Part shown: in pieces, positions 41,142 to 49,754 of the stretch
How positions within the stretch are numbered: the stretch's first letter is position 1
Layout: each line of letters starts with the position of its first letter
Assembly (NCBI GenBank): GCA_023398955.1
Contig: JAEWRL010000242.1
Location: forward strand, 1 to 64,000
Source: Pseudomonadota bacterium
Lineage (GTDB): Bacteria; Myxococcota_A; Polyangia; Polyangiales; Polyangiaceae
DNA: 64,000 nt
Reading direction: 5' to 3'
The notes under the pieces: generated by a model
The model's input: only the letters and a program-made list of their open reading frames with translations
Told to the model about the DNA's origin: nothing
The model's database searches: none
Program-made: the position numbers and the translations under genes

Positions 41142-43046
41142 TCATGGTCGCGGAGGACCGCTGCCGAGCCGCAACCGCGCCATCAGGAAGGTCGTATCGT
41201 CATGAGCCAAGAGCGACCCCCGATAGCTGCGGAGGGAGGTCAGCACGGCCTCCTTCATCGCGTGGGGTCCCCGGGCACCGTGGATCGTTACGGCAGCCGA
41301 GAACATCTGCGCCAGGCGCTCAGCACCGAGAGGCTCCCTCTGCTTGTTGATAGCCTCCGTCAGTCCATCGGTATAGAGGAAAAGAGTCTGGTCCGAACGC
41401 AGGCGATGCATTCCCGAGACCATCTCTGTATCGGTGAAGCCGAGGCCTACGTTGTGCCCCACCTCGAGAGAGAAGACTCTGCCGTTTGGCTCCCCAATGA
41501 AAGCGGGAGGGTGCCCCGCAGACACGATCTCCAGGTCCCCCGTCACCAGATCGGCAGCGACGCAAAGCATCGTGATGAAGACATGATCCGGCAGGTACCG
41601 GCACATATGGCGGTTGATACGCCTCACTAGATCCGGCAGCGAAGTACCGAGGTCCACAGTGGCCCTCACGAACGTGTGCAAGCTCGAGGCGACGAGCGCC
41701 GCTTGCATCCCCTTCCCGCACACATCGGCAATGGCGAGCAGCACTCGTCCGTCAGGCATGAGCACTGCGTCTGCGTAGTCCCCACCTACCCAGTGGCAGG
41801 GCTCGAACCCCACGACCACCTCGAGGCGTTGGTTGAGCGAATCGAAGTGGGCTTGCTGTGGCACCAGGCTCTGTTGGATTTGCCGGGCCATCTCCAGCTC
41901 ACGCTCAACGCTGGAGGCCTGTCGAACATGGCTTCGCATCTGCCACACGAGCTCTGCTTGTTGGAAGGCTTCAGCGACGAGTGCCACGACCGCACACCAT
42001 TCCGGACTCCAGTCCGCTGGCACCATGTCCACATACAGACCGTCTATGAACTGCGCCTCGTCACCGAGCGGGAACACGAGCGAGACGTGGCTTGGCCAAC
42101 CGCTGGAATCCCCCCCATCGCCGCCACAGGCACAGGAAGGCTCCACCAGCTGACCCCGCGGGTCACGAACCTGACCGGAAAGATAGGGGCAGTCGGTCAC
42201 GACGTTCGACCTTCGCTGCCGGCCGGGCACCGCGGCGCGTGACTTCGTGTGCTGACACACCGCTTGCCGCATCTCCCAGAAGCGGCTGGTTACACGGGGA
42301 GACAGGTATATCGGAAGAACCCCTCCACTGCGACGTACGGGTCCGTCGAGCACACGCGCGGTGGTCGGTCCGGTAAGCCGCACCACTGCCGCTGACTCGA
42401 CGCAGAAGTCTTCGGTGACGAGGAATTCACAAAGCATGCGCCAACGGCGTGCGGCGTCCGCCGTGTCCATGAGCTCGCGCGTCAGCGAGACAACCCGGGA
42501 TAGATGCACCGCGCTGATCGGGTGCGCAGGCAGTATTCCGGTCGGGAGCGACGGAGGGAAGCTGGGCTGAAGCGGGTTGGACTCGCCTGGTAGTGCAGGT
42601 GGAAGGACGGAACCGAAGCGCACCGTGGCCGCGGGCTTCTCCCAATCCCCATCATCGACCGCAGGGAGGCTAGCGGAGCTGCCCTTTGTGAGCCGCAAGC
42701 GGTAGCAACCGATGACGATCTCATCCCCGGTGGTGAGCAGTTGCTCCCGAAGGCGGCGCCCGTGCATGAACGTCCCGCCCTCACTGTCCAGGTCGTGGAT
42801 CCACCACTGACCCAACGGCCCTTTGACGAGCTCGGCGTGGCTCACGGAAACACTCGGATCGTCAAGCGCAACGTCCGCGCGTGGCGCTTGGCCAATGACC
42901 ACCCGGGACGATGTGAGTACATGGTGCCGCCGCTGACCCGAAGGCACATGGTAAATCTCCAGCGCGAACGTCCGCTGCGGGGCCGAAGAACGTGGGGGCT
43001 CGGGGCCTGGGTGCGCCTCCTTGTCGTTGGACCATGGCGTCGTCAT
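41142..43046 (-). CDS. FHA-domain SpoIIE/RsbU-type PP2C serine phosphatase
   Basis: The start MTTPWSND has GGAG about 7 nt upstream; 634 aa. Residues 28-120 are an FHA domain (VVIGQAPRADVALDD, SVSHAELV, GGTFMHGRRL). A central region of about 200 residues resembles a GAF-type sensor and has a Cys cluster (CPYLSG, SCACGG). The C-terminal 240 residues are a SpoIIE-type PP2C with QIQQSLVPQ, WVGGDYADAV (metal Asp), IADVCGKGMQAALVAS and the final DDTTFLMAR. RsbU-like phosphatases dephosphorylate STAS antagonists. The STAS and RsbW-like genes lie just downstream on the same strand, beyond the two tRNA genes. The FHA domain suggests added input from Ser/Thr kinase signalling. Confidence 0.9.
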   Translation of the reverse strand: MTTPWSNDKEAHPGPEPPRSSAPQRTFALEIYHVPSGQRRHHVLTSSRVVIGQAPRADVALDDPSVSVSHAELVKGPLGQWWIHDLDSEGGTFMHGRRLREQLLTTGDEIVIGCYRLRLTKGSSASLPAVDDGDWEKPAATVRFGSVLPPALPGESNPLQPSFPPSLPTGILPAHPISAVHLSRVVSLTRELMDTADAARRWRMLCEFLVTEDFCVESAAVVRLTGPTTARVLDGPVRRSGGVLPIYLSPRVTSRFWEMRQAVCQHTKSRAAVPGRQRRSNVVTDCPYLSGQVRDPRGQLVEPSCACGGDGGDSSGWPSHVSLVFPLGDEAQFIDGLYVDMVPADWSPEWCAVVALVAEAFQQAELVWQMRSHVRQASSVERELEMARQIQQSLVPQQAHFDSLNQRLEVVVGFEPCHWVGGDYADAVLMPDGRVLLAIADVCGKGMQAALVASSLHTFVRATVDLGTSLPDLVRRINRHMCRYLPDHVFITMLCVAADLVTGDLEIVSAGHPPAFIGEPNGRVFSLEVGHNVGLGFTDTEMVSGMHRLRSDQTLFLYTDGLTEAINKQREPLGAERLAQMFSAAVTIHGARGPHAMKEAVLTSLRSYRGSLLAHDDTTFLMARLRLGSGPPRP

Positions 43047-43226
43047 AGGGTCGCTCCGCGATGGTGCCCCGGTATCCTCCAGCATTGTCTGTCGGCATGT
43101 CCAGCCCACCGCGTCATCACAACGAGCACCCTTGGACTGGATCACATCTACCCTGGATGAAAGTAGTCAAGGATAGTTGAACTCCTTCTAGATGTCTAGG
43201 TGCTTTGAGGCCCGACCCCTCGGCGC

Positions 43227-43320
43227 GCGGGCTTGCAGAGGGCGGGCCTGCAGGGGGCGGGCTTGCAGGGGGGGCGGGCTTGCAGAGGGGGGCGGGCTTG
43301 CAGGGGGGCGGGCTTGCAGG
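43227..43320. repeat. Six imperfect tandem repeats with core GCGGGCTTGCAG
   Basis: Core copies begin at 43227, 43242, 43257, 43274, 43292 and 43308 (spacings 15, 15, 17, 18 and 16 bp). One copy has C for T at position 7, and the G-run lengths vary. On the plus strand the first three and last copies would encode AGLQ-R/G units in one frame, reminiscent of pentapeptide-repeat coding DNA; the middle copies are frame-shifted. The block lies just upstream of the GNAT gene. The whole gap 43047-43385 holds no other feature. Confidence 0.85.
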
Positions 43321-43385
43321 GCCGCCCGAGCTGGGTCCAGAATGGAACCTTGCGGCCCAATGCGGCTGCTCAGGAGCCCATCCCC

Positions 43386-44159
43386 GTGTCAGCACCGGAC
43401 GAGACAGTCCAGCGGCAGCGTGAGCAGCTGTTTCGCTTGGTTGCGAAAGCGTTCTATCGCGAGCTTTCCTACTATGGAGTCGCGAGAGGCGAGGTACTGA
43501 CGGTCGCGAGCCATCTGCTCGACAACGTGGTGCGCGATGCTTCAGCGACGAAGGGTGAGGACTCGTCACAGCGTCACGCGGAGCTCCGAATCAGCCAAAT
43601 CCACGATGACTGGCGGGCATCAAAGGTCATCTGCTTCGATGCCGTCGCTCTGAGGCCGCTTCGACAGGACGAGATCACCAAAGTGGTCGAGTGGTTGCAA
43701 TACCCGGAGGTGCGAAATGGGTTCGTTCCGGCTTTACCCCAGGAGCCGGGGGCCATCAGCACGTACTTCGCTGGTTCGGGTCGCCATTATCTCGCCATTC
43801 AGTACGACTCGGAGCTCGTGGGGATAATCGGCGCCGAGAACGTCGACGGCGTTCACCGAAAACTCGAGATGAAGAAACTGGTGGGGAACGACGCGATGCG
43901 TGGCAAAGGCATTGGCACGCGCGCCACGTTCCTGTTCCTTTACTACGCGTTCATGCTCCAAAGCATGCACAAGGTCTACATCCACTCGCCCGACACGAAC
44001 GTTCGAAATCTCAACGTGAACAGTCGGCTGGGGTTTGAACTCGAAGGTATCCTCTTGGAGGAGTTCAAGGTCGGCGAGCGCCACGTCGACGTCGTCAGAA
44101 TGGCACTACTGAGACCGGTTTGGTTGGCGCTCTTCGGGGAGGGGGCTGACGAGTGTTAA
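43386..44159 (+). CDS. GNAT-family acetyltransferase
   Basis: The GTG at 43386 has AGGAG about 8 nt upstream and avoids translating the repeat block; an in-frame TTG at 43233 is the only alternative upstream. 257 aa. Residues 1-90 are a helical domain without a recognised family. The rest is a RimJ/RimL-like GNAT fold: ALRPLRQDEITKVVEWL, ELVGIIGAENVDG, then NDAMRGKGIGTRAT (acetyl-CoA pyrophosphate loop) and VRNLNVNSRLGFELEGIL. The substrate is unknown; protein N-termini or amino-sugars are typical for this branch. Confidence 0.8.
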   Translation: MSAPDETVQRQREQLFRLVAKAFYRELSYYGVARGEVLTVASHLLDNVVRDASATKGEDSSQRHAELRISQIHDDWRASKVICFDAVALRPLRQDEITKVVEWLQYPEVRNGFVPALPQEPGAISTYFAGSGRHYLAIQYDSELVGIIGAENVDGVHRKLEMKKLVGNDAMRGKGIGTRATFLFLYYAFMLQSMHKVYIHSPDTNVRNLNVNSRLGFELEGILLEEFKVGERHVDVVRMALLRPVWLALFGEGADEC

Positions 44160-44231
44160 GAGCCGTGTGAATAGCTGGCGCGGAAACCCGTTGGAAAGCC
44201 CCTTCCAGAATGGCTGCTTTGGGGGCCCGCC

Positions 44232-44341
44232 GGACCAAGGCCAGCACCAGCACCAAGGCCAGCACCAAGGCCAGCACCAGCACCAAGGCCAGCACCAGCA
44301 CCGGCGCCAGCACCAGCGCCAGCACCAGTACCAAGGCCAGC
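44232..44341. repeat. Minisatellite of CACCAG / CACCAAGGCCAG units
   Basis: About 110 bp built from 6-bp CACCAG and 12-bp CACCAAGGCCAG units with a few variants (CACCGGCGCCAG, CACCAGTACC). It lies between the GNAT stop and the AraC-type gene. Open frames through it are a product of its codon-like periodicity; no ribosome site or family supports a gene. Copy number probably varies by slippage. Confidence 0.85.
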
Positions 44342-44441
44342 CGAACCGCCTTGCGCCTCGGCCGCACTGACCAAACGGTCAGCGCCGCAGCTAACTCCCC
44401 TTGACGGTTTGCCGGACGCAGGCTTTAGTTGGGAGGCTGCG

Positions 44442-45290
44442 ATGACAGTAGCCGAGCCCACAATCCCCATGGATCCTGCACCCGAGCGGCAAAGCGAGAT
44501 CCGCGTGGTAGTTCGGGGCGGCAGTAGCCTGGCGGATGGGGGATATGCCTCCGATCGCCCTGTCCACCTGCGGCACGTCTCCTGCGACGAGTTGACCGGC
44601 GCATGGACGCAAGAGGTAGATAGACTCCGTCATCATCGACTCGTCGTGATAGTGCGCGGGGAGCTGACGGTCAGCACCGCCGATTCGGAGGGTGTGCTGG
44701 GCTCGAAGGGCTGCGCGCTCGTGCCACGCGGCAATGGCTTCGCAGAAACGCTGGGGCAGAGTCCCTACTGTCAGCGTTTCCTAATCGACTTCGACGACGA
44801 CGACTTGCCGCATGTAGATGCGCTTTGCCTCGACGACAGTGCGCGCCGACTCCTGGAGCTTGCCAATTGGCTGCTTCTCGAGAGCGACTCGAGCTTCGAG
44901 GGCAGCAGCGAATTCCGTGCACAGACTCTTCGACTCATGCTTTGCGAGCTCAATCGCCTCGTCATCGACGATGCATCGGCCATCGAGAAGCAGGTCCGGG
45001 GTTACGTCGTGCGCCATCTCGATCAGGCGATCTCCCTCGCCGACCTAGCGCACCATGTCGGTACGAGCCGTTTTCACCTGTGCCGGCTGTACCGACGGCA
45101 AACGGGTGAATCGCCGATGCACGCGGTGCGGCGGCTACGGCTAGAAACCGCGCGGGACATCCTGCGCAGCACCGGTCTGCCGCTGCGGGAGGTTGCGCAG
45201 CGGGTTGGGTTGCGCAGCGAACAGCACTTGAGCCGGCTGCTTCGTGTTGAATTTGGCGTCGGCGCAAAAGCTCTACGTTCGGGCGCTTGA
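44442..45290 (+). CDS. AraC-family transcriptional regulator
   Basis: The start MTVAEPT has GGGAGG about 5 nt upstream; 282 aa. Residues 30-160 form a cupin-like sensor domain (LVVIVRGELTVS, LVPRGNGF). The C-terminal 100 residues carry two helix-turn-helix units of AraC type (LADLAHHVGTSRFHLCRLYRR and LREVAQRVGLRSEQHLSRLLR) with the family linker GESPMHAVRRLRLE. Target genes are unknown; no obvious regulon partner is adjacent. Confidence 0.9.
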   Translation: MTVAEPTIPMDPAPERQSEIRVVVRGGSSLADGGYASDRPVHLRHVSCDELTGAWTQEVDRLRHHRLVVIVRGELTVSTADSEGVLGSKGCALVPRGNGFAETLGQSPYCQRFLIDFDDDDLPHVDALCLDDSARRLLELANWLLLESDSSFEGSSEFRAQTLRLMLCELNRLVIDDASAIEKQVRGYVVRHLDQAISLADLAHHVGTSRFHLCRLYRRQTGESPMHAVRRLRLETARDILRSTGLPLREVAQRVGLRSEQHLSRLLRVEFGVGAKALRSGA

Positions 45291-45536
45291 GCCCAGCCGC
45301 CCGGCCCGCCTCTTCTCACTGGGTCGGCGCACAGCCGCGAAGCCCGGGTGGGCGTAGGAGCTCTGCGTTGCCCCCCGCCCCACCGCGGCTCCCGCTTGCG
45401 GGCGCACGATGGCGCCGCCATGCTTGGCGCGCGCGACGCCCGGATGGTTCACCGTCGCCAAACGCCCTGCCGCGACGAGCCCCAGCGGCGCGGGCGGGGC
45501 TCCGCACCATCAGCCCTCTCCACTCCCAGGAAACCC

Positions 45537-46856
45537 ATGTCTCGAATCGTGTGCAAGTTCGGTGGCTCCAGCGTTGCTGACGCCGCGCAGTTCAGGAAGG
45601 TCCGCGCGATCATCGAATCGGACCAGACCCGAAGCATCATCGTTCCATCGGCACCGGGCAAGCGCACCCCCAGTGAAGCGAAGCTCACCGATCTCCTTTA
45701 CCTGTGTCATGACATGGCCGGAATAGGCACGGACTTCTCTGGTCCGTTTGCCACGATCAAGGAGCGATTCCTCGAAATCGCCGCTGATCTGGGGATACCT
45801 CCTTCCATCGAGGAGCCTCTCGACGAGCTGAGCACGCAGATCGCCGAAGGGTGCACCAGGGATTTCGTGGCCTCCCGCGGTGAGTACCTCAACGGGCTGC
45901 TGATGGCCCAATACCTCCAGGCCGAGTTCGTCGACCCCTTCCACTACGTCAGCATCACCCCATCGGGCGTTGTGGATCTCTCGACGTATGTGGCCCTCGG
46001 CAAGGCCTTGGCGGACACGAGCAAGCGCTATGTCATGCCGGGGTTCTACGGTCGAGATAGCCGCGGGCGGGTCAAGACATTCTCGCGCGGCGGTTCTGAT
46101 ATCTCGGGTGCCATCGCTGCGCGCGCGGCTCACGCCGACCTGTACGAGAACTGGACGGATGTCTCCGGTCTGTTGATGACGGACCCGCGCATCGTAGATA
46201 ATCCGCGACCCATGGAGGAGGTCACCTACCGTGAGATTCGCGAGCTGTCCTACATGGGAGCCACGGTCTTCCACGACGAGGCGATCGTCCCCGTTCGCGA
46301 AGCGAGCATTCCCATCTGCATCAAGAACACGAACGCGCCGGACCACCCAGGAACACGCATCGTCCCCAAGTTGAGTCCAAGGGTCGAGGCCACCACGGAG
46401 ATCGCCGGAATCGCTGGGCGCTGCAGCTTCTCCATGGTCTGTGTCGAGAAGAGCCTGATGAACAAGGAGATTGGGTTCGGACAGCGTGTCTTGTCGATTT
46501 TCGAACGCAACAAGGTAAGCTTCGAGCACTGCCCCTCCAGCATCGACGGATTCAACGTCATCGTCGAAAAACTTGCCCTGGAGGACAAAGCCGAGCTGAT
46601 CCTCGATGAGATTCGCAAGAACCTGGAGCCGGACAAGATCGAGTTGGTCCCTGATCTTGCTTTGATCGCCGTGGTCGGTGAAGGCATGATCCACCGTGTC
46701 GGTATTGCTGCGAAGGCATTCTGCGCATTGAGGGATGCCGGCGTGAACGTGCGCGTGATAAATCAAGGCGCAAGCGAGCTCAACATCATCATTGGAGTCA
46801 CTCCAGACGACTACGAGCGGGCGGTACGAGCGCTGTACGCCGTCTACGTCTCTTGA
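45537..46856 (+). CDS. lysC: Aspartate kinase
   Basis: The ATG at 45537 has AGGAAA upstream; 439 aa. It starts with VCKFGGSSVADAAQF (nucleotide-binding KFGGSS) and has FSRGGSDISGA and the substrate/loop segment ENWTDVSGLLMTDPR. TYREIRELSYMGATVFHDEA follows. Two C-terminal ACT domains (from about residue 300) begin near IAGIAGRCSFSMVCVEK. The reaction phosphorylates aspartate at the head of the lysine, threonine and methionine pathways; ACT domains normally give end-product feedback control. The monofunctional form is about the usual length. Confidence 0.95.
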   Translation: MSRIVCKFGGSSVADAAQFRKVRAIIESDQTRSIIVPSAPGKRTPSEAKLTDLLYLCHDMAGIGTDFSGPFATIKERFLEIAADLGIPPSIEEPLDELSTQIAEGCTRDFVASRGEYLNGLLMAQYLQAEFVDPFHYVSITPSGVVDLSTYVALGKALADTSKRYVMPGFYGRDSRGRVKTFSRGGSDISGAIAARAAHADLYENWTDVSGLLMTDPRIVDNPRPMEEVTYREIRELSYMGATVFHDEAIVPVREASIPICIKNTNAPDHPGTRIVPKLSPRVEATTEIAGIAGRCSFSMVCVEKSLMNKEIGFGQRVLSIFERNKVSFEHCPSSIDGFNVIVEKLALEDKAELILDEIRKNLEPDKIELVPDLALIAVVGEGMIHRVGIAAKAFCALRDAGVNVRVINQGASELNIIIGVTPDDYERAVRALYAVYVS

Positions 46857-46961
46857 AAAGCCCGAAAGAGCTGGAACCAAAAGGAATGGGGCGTCGCGCG
46901 ATGCTCTGGCACTACCGAGCGAAACTGGACCACTGAGGGGCCATTACCCATCGGTCCAGAA

Positions 46962-47004
46962 TAGCGCGGCGCGAGGGGATTGCCCGCCCCGGCGTGCCGC
47001 GCTA
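46962..47004. terminator. Hairpin between convergent genes
   Basis: A perfect 9-bp inverted repeat TAGCGCGGC/GCCGCGCTA (46962-46970 and 46996-47004) lies between the aspartate kinase stop and the stop of the convergent dehydrogenase gene. A 7-bp repeat CTGGACC/GGTCCAG precedes it. There is no T-tract, so it is only a possible bidirectional terminator. Confidence 0.35.
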
Positions 47005-47053
47005 CCCGGACACCCTAACCATCGAATGGCCCATGGGACCGCCCAATCTGGGG

Positions 47054-48763
47054 TCACCCGCCGTCGTACCCGATGGCGATGATCTGGTTCGACGCATCGC
47101 TTGTGACGAGCAGCACTCCGTTCGGCAACAGCGTCAACGCGACAGGCCGGTGCGGCCAATCGTCGCCAGTGTCCCCGCTACCCCCGTACTCCAGCAGCGG
47201 CGTGACCTCACCAGTGGGCATCCCATCATCACCAAAGGGAACGCGCACCACCTTGTAGCCCGCTTGCGGCGTTCGGTTCCAGGATCCGTGGTATCCAACG
47301 ATGAGATCGCCAACGTAGTCGCTCGGGAAGGCCGAGCCGTAGTAGAAGAGAATGTCCAGTGGTGCGACGTGAGCCTGAAGTGTCAAGACGGGCGGGACGA
47401 CGTTATCTACTTCACGACACCATTCATCGTCGTGCACACCGTCCCCCATGAAGTCGGGATGCACCCATTGAGTCCCAGTTCCTTGTCCGACGCCTTGCGG
47501 CAATAGGTATTCGCTCCAGCAGTACGGATACCCATAGAAGCGCCCTGCTTCGGCGAAGAGGTTCAGCTCCTCGCCCGGGTTGTCGTTGTGAATGTCTCCG
47601 CCGAGATCCGCTCGATTCAGGTTGTCAAGGCCGTTCTCGATGCCCCACAGCCGCCCTTGGTCATCGAAGCGGAGCCCCACCTCGTTACGCAGCCCGTCCG
47701 CGAACACTTCGCCCTGACCGAAGGTAGCACCGCTGGCGAGCGCCTGCTGATCATACCGCACGATGCGCGAGCGAGAGGAATCTTCGTCGACGTTCCCGCC
47801 GGAGCCTATGCTCACGTAGAGGCGTCCCTCCGAATCGAACACGAGCGTTCTCGTCGAATGACCGCCATTGGGAAGCCCCGTGACGACGGTCTCCGCGTCC
47901 CCGAGCTCGTCGCGCGCTCCTGCAGCGTAGGGCCAGCGGTAGACTGTGGTCGCGCTCGACGCGTAGAGCATGCCGTCCCAGAGGGCGACGCCGTGGTTGA
48001 GCCCTGACGCGTTGGCGATGCCCTGCGTGACGCCGTCGTCGGCACGCCCATCCCCGTCGTCGTCGGAGAGAACGACTACACGGGAGGCCCCGCGCTCCAG
48101 GACGAGGACGTCGCCCGCCTCATCGGTGATGATACCGCGCGGAGTGTCGATGCCAGCTGCCCATGTCCAGGCACAGAAGCCATCTGGCAGAGAGGCGGAT
48201 TCGAGTAGCGGTACACCATCGGGGCAGGTGTCGGCCGTGCCGGATGTCCCCGCCGCGCCGCCTTCCCCAAGGGTGCCTCCGGCGAATCCAGCTCCTGCTG
48301 TCGCGCCGTTGCCCGCCGCGCCGCCAGCGCCTGCCATCGGAACGACGCCGCCGCCACCGGTACTCCCTCCGGAGCCGGGACCGACGCCGGCTGCTCCCGG
48401 GGCACCGGCTGCGGTTTCCCCAGCGGCGCCCCCGCCGCCTCCGCCGCTCGCGGGAGATCCCCCTGAGGCGGTCGGACCGCCACCAGAACCCGCCGCGGCG
48501 TTAGCTCCGCCGGCTGCTGACGCCCCGCCAGCGCTGGGCGCGCCGCCGTTCGTCGAAGAACCCCCGACGGCACTGCCGCCGACCGAACTCGTCGTGCCGC
48601 CGGTCGTAGGAGCGCCGCCCGTGACGGCAGGGGTGCCAGCCGTACCTCCCACCGGAGCAATGCTGCCGCCGCTCCCGCCCGATCCGTCGTCATCATCACC
48701 GCTACAAGCGATGATGAAAGCTGAAATGAACAGTGCGGCCTTCCCCGCTATCCCTGTCGGCAT
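47054..48763 (-). CDS. Sorbosone-dehydrogenase-like (PQQ/beta-propeller) lipoprotein
   Basis: The start MPTGIAG has GGAGG about 9 nt upstream; 569 aa. A lipobox (IIAC) at about residue 20 is followed by an Asp run and a Gly/Ala/Thr/Ser-rich linker of about 150 residues, typical of myxobacterial surface lipoproteins. From about residue 185 the sequence is a glucose/sorbosone-dehydrogenase-type propeller: IDTPRGIITDEAGDVLVLERG, LNHGVALWDG, VVTGLPNGGHSTRTL, and late GDLIVGYHGSWNRTP. It may oxidise sugars or sugar-like compounds at the cell surface with PQQ; substrate unknown. Confidence 0.85.
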   Translation of the reverse strand: MPTGIAGKAALFISAFIIACSGDDDDGSGGSGGSIAPVGGTAGTPAVTGGAPTTGGTTSSVGGSAVGGSSTNGGAPSAGGASAAGGANAAAGSGGGPTASGGSPASGGGGGGAAGETAAGAPGAAGVGPGSGGSTGGGGVVPMAGAGGAAGNGATAGAGFAGGTLGEGGAAGTSGTADTCPDGVPLLESASLPDGFCAWTWAAGIDTPRGIITDEAGDVLVLERGASRVVVLSDDDGDGRADDGVTQGIANASGLNHGVALWDGMLYASSATTVYRWPYAAGARDELGDAETVVTGLPNGGHSTRTLVFDSEGRLYVSIGSGGNVDEDSSRSRIVRYDQQALASGATFGQGEVFADGLRNEVGLRFDDQGRLWGIENGLDNLNRADLGGDIHNDNPGEELNLFAEAGRFYGYPYCWSEYLLPQGVGQGTGTQWVHPDFMGDGVHDDEWCREVDNVVPPVLTLQAHVAPLDILFYYGSAFPSDYVGDLIVGYHGSWNRTPQAGYKVVRVPFGDDGMPTGEVTPLLEYGGSGDTGDDWPHRPVALTLLPNGVLLVTSDASNQIIAIGYDGG

Positions 48764-49057
48764 GAATCTGCCTCCGTTACTAGGTGTCACGGGGGAAACG
48801 TGGGGCCTCGCACTGGCGCTGCACACCGGCACAAAAGTGGAGTCGACGATCAGGCGAGGATCCCGACGCGCCGAGAGCAGAAACATGCGTCACAAGCGCA
48901 ACACCCGCGCGGGCACGCACACCCAAGTGGACAACGGCCGCTCGACCAAGACTTCGGGTTCGCAGCTCGATCGGGGAATGCCGGGAAGGCAGACGGAGGC
49001 CGAGCGCGGCAACGGACGCTCAGCGCTGGTGCCTTGCCGTTTTCGACGGATGATGCG

Positions 49058-49723
49058 ATGCGTCTGCTTGCCCCATTCGTCAGAAAGGCAACGACTGTGA
49101 GCAGCTTGATCGAAGCGCTGAAAAAGATCCCCATTGATCTCGGCCAGGGGAGCGTCGCCGAACGCACCAAGGGCAAGCAAATAGCCCTCGGCCTGGTGCG
49201 CGACGGCGCGGGGCGGACAGCTCTGGACGTGGGCGCTCGTGAGGGCCACCAGACACGCTGGCTGCAGGCGCGCGGCTACCGAGTGACGTCCATGGACGTC
49301 GAGAGTCGCTTCGAGGGTTGCCTCCGCGTCGACGCGAACGCCCCCCTGCCGTTCGCCACAGGCTCATTCGACCTCGTCTGGTGCTCGGAGGTCATCGAGC
49401 ACCTCAAGGATCCGGCCGCATCGCTCGCTGAGCTGCTGCGGGTCACCAGTTCGGGCGGGGACGTCATCCTAACGACGCCAAACAGTTACGCCATACTGTT
49501 TCGTGCGATAGCCCTCTTCGGGCTGACGCCCGCCAAGATTCAGCGTAGCGATCACCTCCATTTCTTCGCCCTACAGGACATCCGCGAGTTGGCCCCCGAA
49601 GCCACGGTTTACGGCTACTTCCCCTATGCCTGCTTGAAGCTCACGATACGTCGTGGCGTCGGCGCGCTCTCTCCCACCTTCGTAATACACATCAAGAAGC
49701 CCGCGCCTGGACCCGGCGCCTAG
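49058..49723 (+). CDS. Class I SAM-dependent methyltransferase
   Basis: Start uncertain: the ATG at 49058 (221 aa) or a GTG at 49097 with AAAGG about 8 nt upstream. The fold is clear: ALDVGAREGHQTRWL (motif I), VTSMDVE, FDLVWCSEVIEHLKDP (motif II/III of Methyltransf_11) and GGDVILTTPNS. Similar enzymes act on sugars, lipids or small molecules; nothing in the context fixes the acceptor. It is divergent from the dehydrogenase-like lipoprotein gene with about 290 bp between the starts. Confidence 0.85.
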   Translation: MRLLAPFVRKATTVSSLIEALKKIPIDLGQGSVAERTKGKQIALGLVRDGAGRTALDVGAREGHQTRWLQARGYRVTSMDVESRFEGCLRVDANAPLPFATGSFDLVWCSEVIEHLKDPAASLAELLRVTSSGGDVILTTPNSYAILFRAIALFGLTPAKIQRSDHLHFFALQDIRELAPEATVYGYFPYACLKLTIRRGVGALSPTFVIHIKKPAPGPGA

Positions 49724-49754
49724 GGAGCTACCGAAAGCGCTCGAGCGCAAAGGG

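Noticed and set aside
44210..44404. Small Ser/Thr/Lys/Ala frame through the minisatellite
   Set aside because: It is explained by the 6/12-bp periodicity and has no start context or homologous look.
47970..49100. 376-codon Pro/Ala-rich plus-strand frame
   Set aside because: It is the antisense of the Gly/Ala linker of the dehydrogenase-like lipoprotein.
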